DNA of 62,329 bases from Bacteroidales bacterium. Its GTDB lineage: Bacteria; Bacteroidota; Bacteroidia; Bacteroidales; CAIWKO01. The notes beneath the pieces were generated by a model, which had not been told where the DNA came from, ran no database searches, and worked only from the letters and a program-made list of their open reading frames with translations. The stretch is taken from contig JAGNBV010000005.1 of the NCBI GenBank assembly GCA_018004645.1, positions 1 through 62,329 on the forward strand, in the 5' to 3' direction. The position numbers were made by a program, and so were the translations under genes. This document shows positions 17,945-27,311 of this stretch, one piece after another; positions within the stretch are counted from its first letter, which is position 1; each line of letters starts with the position of its first letter.

Positions 17945-18664
17945 ATGATTATTGACTTGTTTATTCCATGTTTCATCGACCAGGTTTATCCGCAGGTGGG
18001 TGCCAACATGGTTAAAATATTTGAAAAACTTGGCGTAGGTGTTGATTATAACCCCGAACAAACCTGTTGCGGGCAGATGGCTTTCAACAGCGGCTTTTGG
18101 GATGATGCCCGCCGCATGGGGGAGAAGTTTATCCATGATTTTTCCAACAACCGGAAAATTGTTGCCCCTTCGGCATCGTGTGTAGGCATGGTGCGAAATT
18201 ATTATTCTGAATTGTTTAATAATTCCTCTTTGCACAATCAATGTAAGCAGATACAAGGTAATATTTATGAATTTACCGATTTTCTTGTCAATGTGCTCCA
18301 TGTGGAAGACATTGGCGCTGAATTTAACAATGTGATTACCTATCACGATGCCTGTGCTGCCTTGCGCGAATACGGCATCAAGGAACAACCCCGCAAATTG
18401 TTGCGCCACGTGAAAGGCCTGCAATTGAATGAGATGAAAGATAATGAGGTTTGTTGCGGTTTCGGCGGCACTTTTTCGGTGAAATTTGAGCCGATTTCAA
18501 CGGCCATGGGGCAACAAAAGGTGCAAAATGCCATCGATAGCGGGGCAAACTATATTGTTTCAACGGAAGCCTCCTGTCTGATGCACCTGCAAGGGTATAT
18601 CTCAAAGCACAAACTGCCGATGAAAACCATGCATATTGTGGATGTGCTGGCCAGCGGCTGGTAG
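17945..18664 (+). CDS. LutA/LldE-like cysteine-rich iron-sulfur oxidoreductase subunit
   Basis: Carries two CCG domains (DUF3390/heterodisulfide-reductase type): first EQTCCGQMAF with APSASCVGM, then YHDACAAL with NEVCCGFGGTF and STEASCLMHLQG. The 239 residues match LutA/LldE, the small subunit of the lactate oxidation complex LutABC. However, no lutB or lutC is adjacent; a recombinase gene follows after 23 nt. A -7 element TACATTTG lies at 17915-17922. Role as lactate/glycolate oxidase component is known for the family but not demonstrated by context here. Confidence 0.82.
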   Translation: MIIDLFIPCFIDQVYPQVGANMVKIFEKLGVGVDYNPEQTCCGQMAFNSGFWDDARRMGEKFIHDFSNNRKIVAPSASCVGMVRNYYSELFNNSSLHNQCKQIQGNIYEFTDFLVNVLHVEDIGAEFNNVITYHDACAALREYGIKEQPRKLLRHVKGLQLNEMKDNEVCCGFGGTFSVKFEPISTAMGQQKVQNAIDSGANYIVSTEASCLMHLQGYISKHKLPMKTMHIVDVLASGW

Positions 18665-18687
18665 GATTTTCTTATTATAATCGATAA

Positions 18688-19590
18688 ATGAAAAACTGGA
18701 GTATTTATTTAAAAGGTTTCCGGTCATTTTTATTACTCGAAAAATCACTCTCGGTTAATTCAATTGATGCTTATCTGCACGATGTAGAGAAGCTGCTTCA
18801 GTATTTTGAATATTCACAGCAGGCAATAAAACCTGAAGAAGTAAGCCTGCAACATCTTCAGGCTTTTTTAAAATGGATCAACGAACTGGGGATGAGTCCC
18901 TACACCCAGGCCCGTGTGATTTCGGGCATCAGGGCTTTTTACAAATACCTTATCATAGAAAATATTGTCAAAAACGATCCTGCTGCCATGCTGGAATCGC
19001 CCAAAATAAACCGCAAGCTTCCTGATGTGCTCAGCATTCAGGAGATCGACGCACTGATAGGTGCCATAGACCTGAGTCTGCCGCAAGGCGAAAGAAATAA
19101 GGCTATACTGGAAACCCTCTATGGATGTGGCTTGCGGGTGTCGGAGCTGGTAAACCTTAAAATTTCCGATATTTATTTTAATGAGGGTTTTGTGCGTATC
19201 ATCGGCAAAGGCAACAAAGAGAGGCTGGCCCCCATAGGTACATCTGCCATGAAGCAGATTCGTTTGTATCTGGAACATGTGCGTGTGCATTGTGAGATAA
19301 AAAAAGGCAGTGCCGACATTTTGTTTTTAAACCGGAGGGGCGCCAGATTGAGCCGGCAGATGGTGTTTCTGATGATCAAAGGCCTGGCGGAGAAGATAGG
19401 CCTGAAGAAAAAAATAGGCCCTCATACCTTCAGGCATTCTTTTGCCACACACCTGATCGAAGGGGGCGCCGACCTGCGCGCCGTCCAGGATATGCTTGGT
19501 CACGAATCCATTACCACAACCGAAATATATACTCATCTCGACAGGGAATTTTTACGCGACGCCATCATTCAGTTTCACCCCCGATCATAA
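18688..19590 (+). CDS. xerD: Site-specific tyrosine recombinase XerD/XerC-type
   Basis: 300 residues: an N-terminal SAM-like core-binding domain (about 1-90) and a catalytic domain with the Arg in YGCGLRVSEL, the Lys in IGKGNKERL, the HTFRHSFATHL box (His, Arg), the LGHESI histidine and the Tyr in TEIYTHL. The size fits chromosomal Xer recombinases that resolve dimers at dif. It is not next to any att-like repeat here, so a housekeeping role is favoured over an element integrase. Confidence 0.87.
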   Translation: MKNWSIYLKGFRSFLLLEKSLSVNSIDAYLHDVEKLLQYFEYSQQAIKPEEVSLQHLQAFLKWINELGMSPYTQARVISGIRAFYKYLIIENIVKNDPAAMLESPKINRKLPDVLSIQEIDALIGAIDLSLPQGERNKAILETLYGCGLRVSELVNLKISDIYFNEGFVRIIGKGNKERLAPIGTSAMKQIRLYLEHVRVHCEIKKGSADILFLNRRGARLSRQMVFLMIKGLAEKIGLKKKIGPHTFRHSFATHLIEGGADLRAVQDMLGHESITTTEIYTHLDREFLRDAIIQFHPRS

Positions 19591-19633
19591 ATTTATAGGA
19601 GATAATATTTTTGTACTTTAGCCAAAAAAAACT

Positions 19634-20329
19634 ATGAAACTCAAAGACCTGTACATGATCATGTTTCTGGCAATTTTGTTTTTGCCATTCGTAATATTTC
19701 CTGCGCTGTACAAATTTTATATTAATGCAAATACAGCGCATCCCATACTGCTTGCCATGCTGAAATTTGGCATCCTGGCTACCACGGGCGAACTAATCGG
19801 CCTGCGCATCAAGACCGGCAATTATTTTGAAAAAGGTTTCGGTATCATACCGCGCGCGGTGGTGTGGGCCTTTCTTGGAGCCACTATTGCCATCGCCTTC
19901 AAAATTTTTTCGGTGGGGACACCGGCTTGCCTTGAATATCTTGGCCTCTCGGGTGCTGTTGATGCTATAAAAGGCGATTTTTCGACACTGAAACTTTTAA
20001 CGGCATTCTGCATCAGCGTTTGCCTCAATATGGCTTACGCACCGGTGATGATGACCTTTCACAAAATCACCGACACCCATATTACCATGAACCACGGCAG
20101 CATGAAGTCGCTGATAACGCCCATACCTTTTGCAAAGATTTTTTCGGGTATTAACTGGGATGTGCAGTGGAATTTTGTGTACAAAAAAACCATTCCTCTG
20201 TTCTGGTTTCCGGCACATACCATCACGTTCCTGTTGCCAGGGCATTTTCAGGTGCTGTTTGCAGCCATTTTGGGTGTCGTATTAGGCATTATCCTGGCCG
20301 TGGCCGCAGTGATGAACAAAAAGAAATAA
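19634..20329 (+). CDS. Integral membrane protein, Mpv17/PMP22-like
   Basis: 231 residues with about five hydrophobic segments (near 8-28, 38-52, 75-92, 125-145, 195-225). The C-terminal part, WNFVYKKTIPLFWFPAHTIT followed by FLLP, resembles the WxxW/FWxPAHxxTF pattern of Mpv17/PMP22 family proteins, which also occur in bacteria. No function is known for bacterial members. It lies 43 nt after xerD. Confidence 0.55.
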   Translation: MKLKDLYMIMFLAILFLPFVIFPALYKFYINANTAHPILLAMLKFGILATTGELIGLRIKTGNYFEKGFGIIPRAVVWAFLGATIAIAFKIFSVGTPACLEYLGLSGAVDAIKGDFSTLKLLTAFCISVCLNMAYAPVMMTFHKITDTHITMNHGSMKSLITPIPFAKIFSGINWDVQWNFVYKKTIPLFWFPAHTITFLLPGHFQVLFAAILGVVLGIILAVAAVMNKKK

Positions 20330-20403
20330 CGAATCCCAACCGGCTGGTATAGTAGCGAAAAGAGGATAGTACTGTTGAAGATGCCCCGAAAACAAAGTGG
20401 GGA

Positions 20404-21681
20404 CTATTTTTGGTGATTATTATTTCTGACTACAAATTGTGCGTTGTACCGGGTTTTCTGTTCCAGTAAAATTTTCTTGCCTCCCAGGATTTTTTTAATG
20501 GTAGCCTCATTAAAATTACGGATAGTAATCAACTCGAGTCCCGTGTTATATCGTACTTTAAAATATTTTTGCAACCCGCCTATGAGACTGTCGAGTTTTT
20601 CAAGGTGATAATCAATTATCACAGAGAAACTTATGGCTGTGTTTTGCATCAGGTTGATGCTGATTTTGAGGTCGGCAAATAGTGAAAAAATATCACGCAG
20701 GTTTTCCTCCGCTATAAATGAAAAATCATTGGGATAAATAGAAATCAGCACCTGGTTGGTTTTGAAAATATTAACAGGTATGGGCAATTTTGCGGGTATG
20801 CTCTGGATGGCGGTTCCGGCGGCTGATGGATTGGCAAAGGGTTTTACATACAACGGGATGTTTTTGTTTTCCAGGGGCTTGATGGTTTTCGGATGAATCA
20901 CAGAAGCTCCGTAGTAAGCCATTTCAACGGCATCGGCATAAGATATATTTTCTATTATCTGTGTGTCGGCAAAGAATTTGGGATCTGCATTCAACACGCC
21001 GTCCACATCTTTCCAGATAGTGACACTCTCCGCATCGGTACAGTAGGCTATGATAGCGGCTGAATAGTCGCTGCCTTCGCGGCCCAGGGTTACCACACTG
21101 CCGGTTTCGGATTTGCCGATAAAGCCCTGTAGCACGGTTATTGGGTTACTGTCAATGACCGGCACCAGGTGCTTTTGTATCTGCTCATGTGTTTTTTGCC
21201 AGTTCACTTTGGCGTTGCGAAATTCGTTGTTGGTTACCAGCACGTTGGTGATATCCATCCATGCAGCCTGTATTCCGGAATAATTAAGGAAATGCCAGAG
21301 TATTTTTGACGAGATTACTTCCCCGAAATGCACTATGCGGTCGTATTGATAATCGAAGTTGGCATCAGGAGGTTGCGCAATAGCCTTTTCCATCTTATCG
21401 AACAGTTGGTTGATATCGGCATACACGGGATGGTTTTCTTCGGGAAACAGCTCTTTTATAATGGTAAAGTGGAAATCTTTGATATTCTGGAGGTGGCTCG
21501 GGGTATCTTCCTGCCTGTTGAAATACGACCGGAGAAGCTGCTCGAGGGCGTTGGTGGTTTTGCCCATCGCCGAGATGATCACGACAATCTTTTTATTTTT
21601 GAAATGTTCCAAAACGACAGGAACATTTTTTATGCTCACCGCATCTTTTATCGAAGCACCGCCAAATTTGAATACTTCCAT
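20404..21681 (-). CDS. lysC: Aspartate kinase (monofunctional)
   Basis: Phosphorylates aspartate, the first step towards lysine, threonine and methionine. N-terminal kinase motif KFGGASIKDA, mid-domain VTLGREGSDYSAAIIAY and VDGVLNADPK, then C-terminal ACT-type regulatory segments (about residues 300-420). The ATG overlaps the stop of asd (TGATG), so the two are translationally coupled. An alternative TTG at 21684 is not needed. Feedback regulation through the ACT domains is expected from the family. Confidence 0.88.
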   Translation of the reverse strand: MEVFKFGGASIKDAVSIKNVPVVLEHFKNKKIVVIISAMGKTTNALEQLLRSYFNRQEDTPSHLQNIKDFHFTIIKELFPEENHPVYADINQLFDKMEKAIAQPPDANFDYQYDRIVHFGEVISSKILWHFLNYSGIQAAWMDITNVLVTNNEFRNAKVNWQKTHEQIQKHLVPVIDSNPITVLQGFIGKSETGSVVTLGREGSDYSAAIIAYCTDAESVTIWKDVDGVLNADPKFFADTQIIENISYADAVEMAYYGASVIHPKTIKPLENKNIPLYVKPFANPSAAGTAIQSIPAKLPIPVNIFKTNQVLISIYPNDFSFIAEENLRDIFSLFADLKISINLMQNTAISFSVIIDYHLEKLDSLIGGLQKYFKVRYNTGLELITIRNFNEATIKKILGGKKILLEQKTRYNAQFVVRNNNHQK

Positions 21682-22670
21682 CAAACGAATTTTTTCTCTG
21701 TTAACGTTTCGGCAATTTGTATGGCGTTGGTGGCCGCTCCTTTGCGCAAATTATCAGAAACTACCCACATGTTCAGGCTTTTCGGACTGGAAAAATCCTT
21801 TCTTATACGGCCGACAAAAACTTCGTCTTTGTCATGTGCCGTCAACGGCATGGGATAAAGGTTTTCTTCCGGTTTGTCCTGAACCACGATACCAGGGGCG
21901 TTACTCAGCAGGTTCACTATGTCGGCCAATTCAAAGTCGCGTTCAAACTCAATGTTCACGGTTTCGGAATGGCCGCCCACCACCGGAATCCTCACCACCG
22001 TGGCCGTGATGGCGATAGATTGGTCGCCCAGTATTTTACGCGTTTCGTTTTCTAATTTTATTTCTTCGGTGGTATAACCGTTTTCGGTAAAGTCGCCTCC
22101 GTGCGGAAAACAGTTCAAATCGATAGGATGGGGGTATTTCTTAAAGCCGCTGATTCCTTTTCTTTCATCCATTAGTTGCTGAAAAGCCAGTTGGCCGGTA
22201 CCGGTAACCGATTGGTAGGTGGATACTATCAGTCGGTGAATTTTATATTTGCGGTGCAAAGGGGCTAAGGCCATCACCAGCTGTATGGTGGAACAGTTTG
22301 GGTTGGCAATGATTTTATCTTCTTTGGTCAATAAGGCTCCGTTCACCTCGGGAACAATAAGTTTTTTGTCGGGATACATACGCCAGGCCGAGCTGTTGTC
22401 GATGACAAAAGTTCCTTGTTGGGCAAACAACGGCGCGTAGCGCAAGGATACAGAACCGCCGGCTGAAAATAGGGCGATGGCTGGCTTTGCAGCTATGGCA
22501 TCTTCGATACTAATCACCGGGTATTGTTGGTTGTTGAGTGTTACTTTTTTTCCGATGGAGGCGCTGGAAGCCGCAGGGAAAAAGGCTGTAACGGGAAACT
22601 TTCGTTCTTCCAGCACTTGTATCATTTTTTGTCCTACCAGTCCGGTGGCGCCTATTAATGCAACTTTCAT
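21681..22670 (-). CDS. asd: Aspartate-semialdehyde dehydrogenase
   Basis: Reduces aspartyl phosphate to aspartate semialdehyde. N-terminal NADP-binding GATGLVGQKM, active-site cysteine in NPNCSTIQLV, the histidine context GGHSETVN and GTGQLAFQQL. 329 residues, complete. First gene of an asd-lysC operon. On the minus strand TAAATTTG at 22714-22707 is a plausible -7 box 37 nt before the start codon, without a good -33 element. Confidence 0.93.
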   Translation of the reverse strand: MKVALIGATGLVGQKMIQVLEERKFPVTAFFPAASSASIGKKVTLNNQQYPVISIEDAIAAKPAIALFSAGGSVSLRYAPLFAQQGTFVIDNSSAWRMYPDKKLIVPEVNGALLTKEDKIIANPNCSTIQLVMALAPLHRKYKIHRLIVSTYQSVTGTGQLAFQQLMDERKGISGFKKYPHPIDLNCFPHGGDFTENGYTTEEIKLENETRKILGDQSIAITATVVRIPVVGGHSETVNIEFERDFELADIVNLLSNAPGIVVQDKPEENLYPMPLTAHDKDEVFVGRIRKDFSSPKSLNMWVVSDNLRKGAATNAIQIAETLTEKKFV

Positions 22671-22867
22671 GTTAGTTTTTTTGTAGTGATGTCAAAATTT
22701 ATGCTGCAAATTTAGTTTATAAAATTTTCACCTTCATGCTTTCCTTTATAATTTTTCAACTTATTAAACGGTCTTCTGGTTAATAATTCTATCCTTGGTT
22801 ACGTTCGCAGTATAGAGGCAATCTATGCAAATAGAAAAATTATGGAACTTGTCTTATTCCGGTGGAT

Positions 22868-22909
22868 AAAAAAAGTATTCCCAGCCAGGTGGCGGGGAAT
22901 ACTTTTTTT
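22868..22909 (-). terminator. Intrinsic terminator after the trans-sulfuration gene
   Basis: Stem of 15 pairs (22868-22882 with 22895-22909, core AGTATTCCC/GGGAATACT) flanked by A and T runs on both sides, so it can work in both directions. It lies 40 nt past the stop of the 22948-24129 gene. Confidence 0.85.
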
Positions 22910-22947
22910 AATGAGGTTTTGATGTCGCAGAATGACGTCTGCTGGTT

Positions 22948-24129
22948 CTATACTTTTTCCAGTGCGTCGGCAAGGTCCTGGATGATGTCTTCCACATCTT
23001 CAATACCTACCGAAAATCTAATGAGGTCATCGGTAATGCCGGCGGATAGTTTGTCTTCTTTACTCACAGCAGCATGCGTCATCGATGCCGGATGCTGGAT
23101 GAGGGTTTCTACACCTCCTAATGAAACGGCAAGCAGGGCAAGATGCACGTTGTCCATCAGTTTGCGTCCGGCTTCATAACCGCCTTTTAACCCGAAACTC
23201 ATCATTCCGCCAAATCCGGTCATTTGGGCTTTTGCCAGTTTGTATTGGGGATGTGTTTCCAGACCGGGGTATTTTATCCAGGCAACTTTGGGGTGGTTTT
23301 CCAGGTATCTGGCAATTTTCATGGCGTTTTCCTGCGAACGTTCGATGCGAAGCGCCAGGGTTTTTACGCCTCTAATCACCATATAAGCTTGCGTGGGATC
23401 CATATTGCAACCCATATATACCATGCTGTGGCGGATTTTCTTGTAAAATTCAGGATCTTTTGCAACGATGATGCCGCCAACAATGTCAGCATGGCCGTTG
23501 ATAAATTTCGTTACTGAGTGCAATACCACATCGGCTCCCAGATCAAGAGGTTTCTGCAAGTATGGCGATGAGAAAGTATTGTCAACCACAAGGATTAAGT
23601 TATGTGCCCTGGCTATTTCAGCGCAGGCAGCGATATCGGTGATATCCATGGTGGGATTGGCCGGTGTTTCGATGTAGAGCACTTTGGTATTGGGCCTGAT
23701 GGCTGCCTTGATGTTTTCAATGTTTGCAGTATTTACAAAGGTGGCTTCCACGCCAAAACGTGCGTAATCCTGTTCGAGCACACCCCGTGCAGGGCCATAC
23801 ACCGCATCGGAGCTGACAATATGGTTGCCTGCACCCAATAATGCCATATACACGCAGTTGATTGCTCCCATACCCGAACTGGTAGCTATCCCTTTGTAAC
23901 CGTTTTCCAGGGCGGCTATATTGTTTTCCAACGCCTGAATGGTGGGATTGGCAATTCTGCTGTAAATAAATCCCTCGGTTTTTCCCGAAAAACAATCGGC
24001 GCCGTGTTGGGCGTTCTTAAATTTAAATGTTGACGTTTGATAAATAGGCACGGTAGCGCTGCCAAATTCGTCTTCGTAAGCTCCTGCGTGAATCAGCTTA
24101 GTGTTAAATCCTGATTTTTTTGTTTCCAT
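22948..24129 (-). CDS. PLP-dependent trans-sulfuration enzyme (cystathionine gamma-synthase/lyase or methionine gamma-lyase)
   Basis: Cys/Met-metabolism PLP family, 393 residues. The PLP lysine is Lys208 in SVTKFINGH; other motifs are SSGMGAIN, YSRIANPT, ETPANPT and VVDNTFSSPYLQ. The tyrosine-containing substrate loop reads VYGPARG rather than the YGCT of typical methionine gamma-lyases, so the exact reaction is not resolved. It probably ends an operon with the NifX-like and DUF134 genes (gaps of 46 and 34 nt). Confidence 0.85.
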   Translation of the reverse strand: METKKSGFNTKLIHAGAYEDEFGSATVPIYQTSTFKFKNAQHGADCFSGKTEGFIYSRIANPTIQALENNIAALENGYKGIATSSGMGAINCVYMALLGAGNHIVSSDAVYGPARGVLEQDYARFGVEATFVNTANIENIKAAIRPNTKVLYIETPANPTMDITDIAACAEIARAHNLILVVDNTFSSPYLQKPLDLGADVVLHSVTKFINGHADIVGGIIVAKDPEFYKKIRHSMVYMGCNMDPTQAYMVIRGVKTLALRIERSQENAMKIARYLENHPKVAWIKYPGLETHPQYKLAKAQMTGFGGMMSFGLKGGYEAGRKLMDNVHLALLAVSLGGVETLIQHPASMTHAAVSKEDKLSAGITDDLIRFSVGIEDVEDIIQDLADALEKV

Positions 24130-24175
24130 AATAATTCGTATAGTTTAAATTGTTATTAAAAAGTTTCTGTGTTTT

Positions 24176-24532
24176 TTAGTGTGTGTTACAACCTTCGTGG
24201 CTGGCGCAGCCTTTTCCGCTGTCGGTGATGGTGTCTTGAATGTATTTGCCGATAAGCTCTTTTACATCGCCGCTGCAGCCCCTGTAAACGGATATGCCAT
24301 GATACGACAGGAGGCTCAGGGCGCCTTCGCCCATATTTCCGGCAAGCATCACGCTAACGCCCATATGCGCCAGCTTAGGCGCGATGTTGGATTTGCAGCC
24401 GCAGCCAGCAGGCGATGGAAGCATTTCCTGATTTTCTATTGTCCCGTTGTTGATTGTGAATATCGTGTAGTATTCGCAATGGCCAAAATGGTCATCAACC
24501 TGGCCCTGTCTTGTTGGTATCGCTACTTTCAT
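24176..24532 (-). CDS. NifX/NifB-C-terminal-like dinitrogenase iron-molybdenum cofactor family protein
   Basis: 118 residues with the family start MKVAIPTRQGQVDDHFGHC, a central GCGCKSNIAPKLAHMGV, and LLSYHGISVYRGCSGDV. These small proteins bind metal clusters; outside nitrogen fixation their role is unknown, and they are often encoded beside DUF134 regulators, as here. Cys/His-rich tail (GCASHEGCNTH) may bind metal. No other nif genes are in the window. Confidence 0.85.
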   Translation of the reverse strand: MKVAIPTRQGQVDDHFGHCEYYTIFTINNGTIENQEMLPSPAGCGCKSNIAPKLAHMGVSVMLAGNMGEGALSLLSYHGISVYRGCSGDVKELIGKYIQDTITDSGKGCASHEGCNTH

Positions 24533-24566
24533 AATGATTAATGGTTTGTAATTTAGTGTATTGTTG

Positions 24567-25004
24567 CTATTTGTTTTTTAAAGTCGCTTGGTTACATATA
24601 TTATTAATGTCAATTTTCTCTTCATCATCATAAAACCTGCACTCAGCACATTGCTCGTGTTTTTTTCGGCCGTTTATCAATTTGTAACAGTTACGGCATC
24701 GGAGCCATTCGTTGGTAAACTGTATGTTGCCACCTTCAATTTCTATGGTTTTTCCCTCTACAAAAGCCGTGGCTATTTTTTTAAGCGCCGATTGGTATAA
24801 GCGCGAAAAGGTTGGCCTCGAAATTTCCATCTTTGCTGCCGCTTCACCCTGCTGAACATTGTCGTAATTGATGTACTTCAGGCCTTCAAATTCATCATAG
24901 GATAATATGATGGGCTGGGCGGAGCATTTATGTAATCCATAAGGTTTAAACCCTGTCATTTTGGGCGGTGTACATACTTTTCGGTTCCTTGGCGGTCGTG
25001 GCAT
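24567..25004 (-). CDS. DUF134 family DNA-binding protein
   Basis: 145 residues. N-terminal MPRPPRNRKV, then LSYDEFEGLKYINYDNVQQGEAA leading into a helix-turn-helix (AAKMEISRPTFSRLYQSALKKIA), and a C-terminal cysteine-rich segment (CRNCYKLI, CAECRFYDDE) that could bind metal or a cluster. DUF134 proteins are predicted regulators. It is the first gene behind a promoter that contains a perfect hexamer palindrome, so autoregulation of this operon is a reasonable inference. Confidence 0.85.
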   Translation of the reverse strand: MPRPPRNRKVCTPPKMTGFKPYGLHKCSAQPIILSYDEFEGLKYINYDNVQQGEAAAKMEISRPTFSRLYQSALKKIATAFVEGKTIEIEGGNIQFTNEWLRCRNCYKLINGRKKHEQCAECRFYDDEEKIDINNICNQATLKNK

Positions 25005-25090
25005 AGTAGGCTGTTATTCCTTTCGCAGTGCTCTGATATACTTTTCAGCACCGGTGTTCTGACTTGTTTTGTATAGTGCTCAAAAAAAAA

Positions 25091-25120
25091 TTTGCGCAAA
25101 GGTAATGAACGTGTGTTCAT
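25091..25120. promoter_or_regulatory. Candidate operator: two palindromes in the DUF134 promoter
   Basis: ATGAAC-N4-GTTCAT (25105-25120) fills most of the spacer between the -33 and -7 boxes, and the perfect 10-bp palindrome TTTGCGCAAA (25091-25100) overlaps the -7 box and start point. Such placement would block RNA polymerase when bound. The bound protein is not known; the operon's own DUF134 product is the obvious candidate. Confidence 0.55.
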
Positions 25121-25128
25121 AATACAAA
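25097..25128 (-). promoter_or_regulatory. Promoter of the DUF134-nifX-like operon
   Basis: On the minus strand TTTG (25128-25125), a 20-nt spacer and TACCTTTG (25104-25097) fit the Bacteroidota consensus. The predicted start is near 25091, about 85 nt before the ATG. Confidence 0.7.
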
Positions 25129-25243
25129 CATTTGCCTAAAAAAGTTTACAAACAGGATGATGTAAACAAGTGGTAGCACGAACTGTGTTTTCCAGTCCTT
25201 AGGCAAGCTCAGATTTCAGGTAATTTATGGTGATTATTAAAAA

Positions 25244-27307
25244 TTATTCTTTATTAATCACCAGCTTTGCAATATGAAATGTGTCTTTAATCAGTAGGCG
25301 GACAACATACATTCCGTTATTAATTTTTGAAACATCAATTGCCTCTTTTGCCTTGATGTGTCCCGTGAGTACCTGTTTCCCCGTCATGTCAAAAATTGTA
25401 TAATCAGCCGCTTCCATGCTGTTTGCTATGAAAATTTTGTCTTTGGCCGGATTGGGAAAAAAGAAATAGGAGGACGAAAATTCCTGAACCCCCTGCAGCG
25501 AGGTATGCACATCGTTTATGGCACATTTCCATACTCCATTGCCCTGGGTGGAAACATACAAGGTGTCCCGGAATATCCCGATAGCAATGGCATTGGTGTT
25601 TTTCAATCCGTCATTACATACCGACCAGTTTTGTCCATTATCATTGGTAACAAATACGCCTTTGTTGGTTGTAACAAAAAACAGATTGTCATACCCGGCA
25701 TAATCGTTTATCGAATAGTCGGTGTGCAACCCATAATTGGCAAAGGACCAGTTGTTACCACCATCAAGGCTTACATACATCCCGTGCACATTGATATACG
25801 TGTATAGGACGCTGTCGGAAGCTGCCAGGGCAATGGGTTCCCGGTCCGCAGGGAGGCCGTTGTTGCTGATTACCCATTGCTGGTTATTATCCAGTTTCAG
25901 CACTTGCCCGTTACCGCAGGCGGCAGCAAAGGGAGAATTGTGAAATACAATAAAATCATTAAACTGATTGCAGTATTGCGAAGGCAGGCTGACCTCTGTC
26001 CAGGTGCCTCCTAAGTTGTCGGTATAATACATAATTTCATTTTCACGGGCATAAATCCGGTGCTTGTCGCAATAAATCCTGTAAGGATCGTCGCCGGCAA
26101 AAGGCGGACTGGTGATCTGCTGCCAGCTGCTGCCGTTGTTGGGACTGTACATGATATAGGGAGCATCGGGCGGCGTGTTGTTTTCAACAGATAAAACAAT
26201 GGTGTCGTTCATGTGACTGAGCGAACTAAAAAAATCATAGCTGATAGTAGGCGAAAAATCATCCCAGTTATCTCCGCCGTTTAGCCGGAAAACATGGTTT
26301 TCGTCGTTGGCAAACAAATGATCCTGAGTAACAGTCATTGAACTTACCGATGAACAGATCATACCATCCCTGTCAGGAAGCCATTCGCTGCCTTGCACAA
26401 ACCAAACCCCGCCGGACTTTGTTCCGCACACCACCGATGAATCAGAAACTGCCAGGGCCGTTATTTTCAAATCTGTCAGTCCGGTGTTTAGCTGCTGCCA
26501 TTGTTGTCCATTATCGGGCGAATAATAAACTCCATGGTCTTCGGTACCCACATAAATGCTATGTCCGGTTTTCAGAACAGAACTAATGCCCGAAGCTGTG
26601 GTGTGGAGCAACTCCCAATGGTTACCGTAGTCCGTACTCCTGTAAAGTTTTGTATGTATGGCGGCGAGCAGGGTGTCGTTATAGGCTTTAAGGACATTGA
26701 CCATGGCAGGAGCAATGCCGTTATTGACTTCGGTCCATAAGCTGAGATTGCCGGAGTTTTTGTAAATACCATTTTTGGTGCCGCAAAAAACATAGCCGCC
26801 GGCCACTTCTATGGCCGAAACATGATGCAAATAATAATATCCGCTCCACGGATTATAGATAGTATCCACAGGTAACCCCTCGTTATAGGATGTCCAGTTC
26901 AGCCCGCCATCCGTTGATTTCATAAAGCCTCCGGTTTGATTTCCAGCGTACAGATACGTACCCTCATGAGCTAAAGCCTTTACAGCGATGTCAGTATTGA
27001 TGTCGGCTGGAGGATTTTCGGGGTGCGCAAGGTCAATAAGCTTCAATCCGCTGGTGGCTGAACCGGCATATAAGCTGTCGCCTTTTACGGTGAAGCATGA
27101 AAAACTCCATAATGAACGCAGGTTCCAATTTTCTGAAATTTCGGATTTTGTATAATATCCGCACTTGCTGGAAGCCACTATCAGCGAATCCTGCACGGCA
27201 ATAGCCGTAATTTCTGTTTTGCCGTAAGGCCCTTTGGTTTGTATCCATTGCGCGAGTGAGGCATGGGGTATTAATGAAATCATTAATATTGTCAAGATTT
27301 TATTCAT
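25244..27307 (-). CDS. T9SS type A secreted beta-propeller protein (BNR/sortilin-like repeats)
   Basis: 687 residues: signal peptide ending in SLAQ, then about ten repeats with the BNR/YCF48-type signature S-x-D-x-G-x-x-W (STDGGLNWTS, STDYGNHWEL, SPDNGQQWQQ, SPNNGSSWQQ, TNDNGQNWSV), and a C-terminal T9SS type A sorting domain (FFPNPAKDKIFI, IFDMTGKQVL, NGMYVVRL). The propeller likely binds a surface ligand or polysaccharide; no catalytic residues can be assigned. It starts 5 nt after the upstream lipoprotein gene, so they form an operon. Confidence 0.85.
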   Translation of the reverse strand: MNKILTILMISLIPHASLAQWIQTKGPYGKTEITAIAVQDSLIVASSKCGYYTKSEISENWNLRSLWSFSCFTVKGDSLYAGSATSGLKLIDLAHPENPPADINTDIAVKALAHEGTYLYAGNQTGGFMKSTDGGLNWTSYNEGLPVDTIYNPWSGYYYLHHVSAIEVAGGYVFCGTKNGIYKNSGNLSLWTEVNNGIAPAMVNVLKAYNDTLLAAIHTKLYRSTDYGNHWELLHTTASGISSVLKTGHSIYVGTEDHGVYYSPDNGQQWQQLNTGLTDLKITALAVSDSSVVCGTKSGGVWFVQGSEWLPDRDGMICSSVSSMTVTQDHLFANDENHVFRLNGGDNWDDFSPTISYDFFSSLSHMNDTIVLSVENNTPPDAPYIMYSPNNGSSWQQITSPPFAGDDPYRIYCDKHRIYARENEIMYYTDNLGGTWTEVSLPSQYCNQFNDFIVFHNSPFAAACGNGQVLKLDNNQQWVISNNGLPADREPIALAASDSVLYTYINVHGMYVSLDGGNNWSFANYGLHTDYSINDYAGYDNLFFVTTNKGVFVTNDNGQNWSVCNDGLKNTNAIAIGIFRDTLYVSTQGNGVWKCAINDVHTSLQGVQEFSSSYFFFPNPAKDKIFIANSMEAADYTIFDMTGKQVLTGHIKAKEAIDVSKINNGMYVVRLLIKDTFHIAKLVINKE

Positions 27308-27311
27308 GCTA

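Noticed and set aside
18688..19590. XerD-type recombinase considered as the integrase of the tRNA-Lys segment
   Set aside because: It is 10 kb away, has housekeeping XerC/D length and sequence, and has no att-like repeat beside it.
24176..25004. NifX-like and DUF134 genes considered as part of a nitrogen-fixation locus
   Set aside because: No nifHDK, nifB or other nif genes are nearby; this pair is widespread in non-fixing anaerobes.
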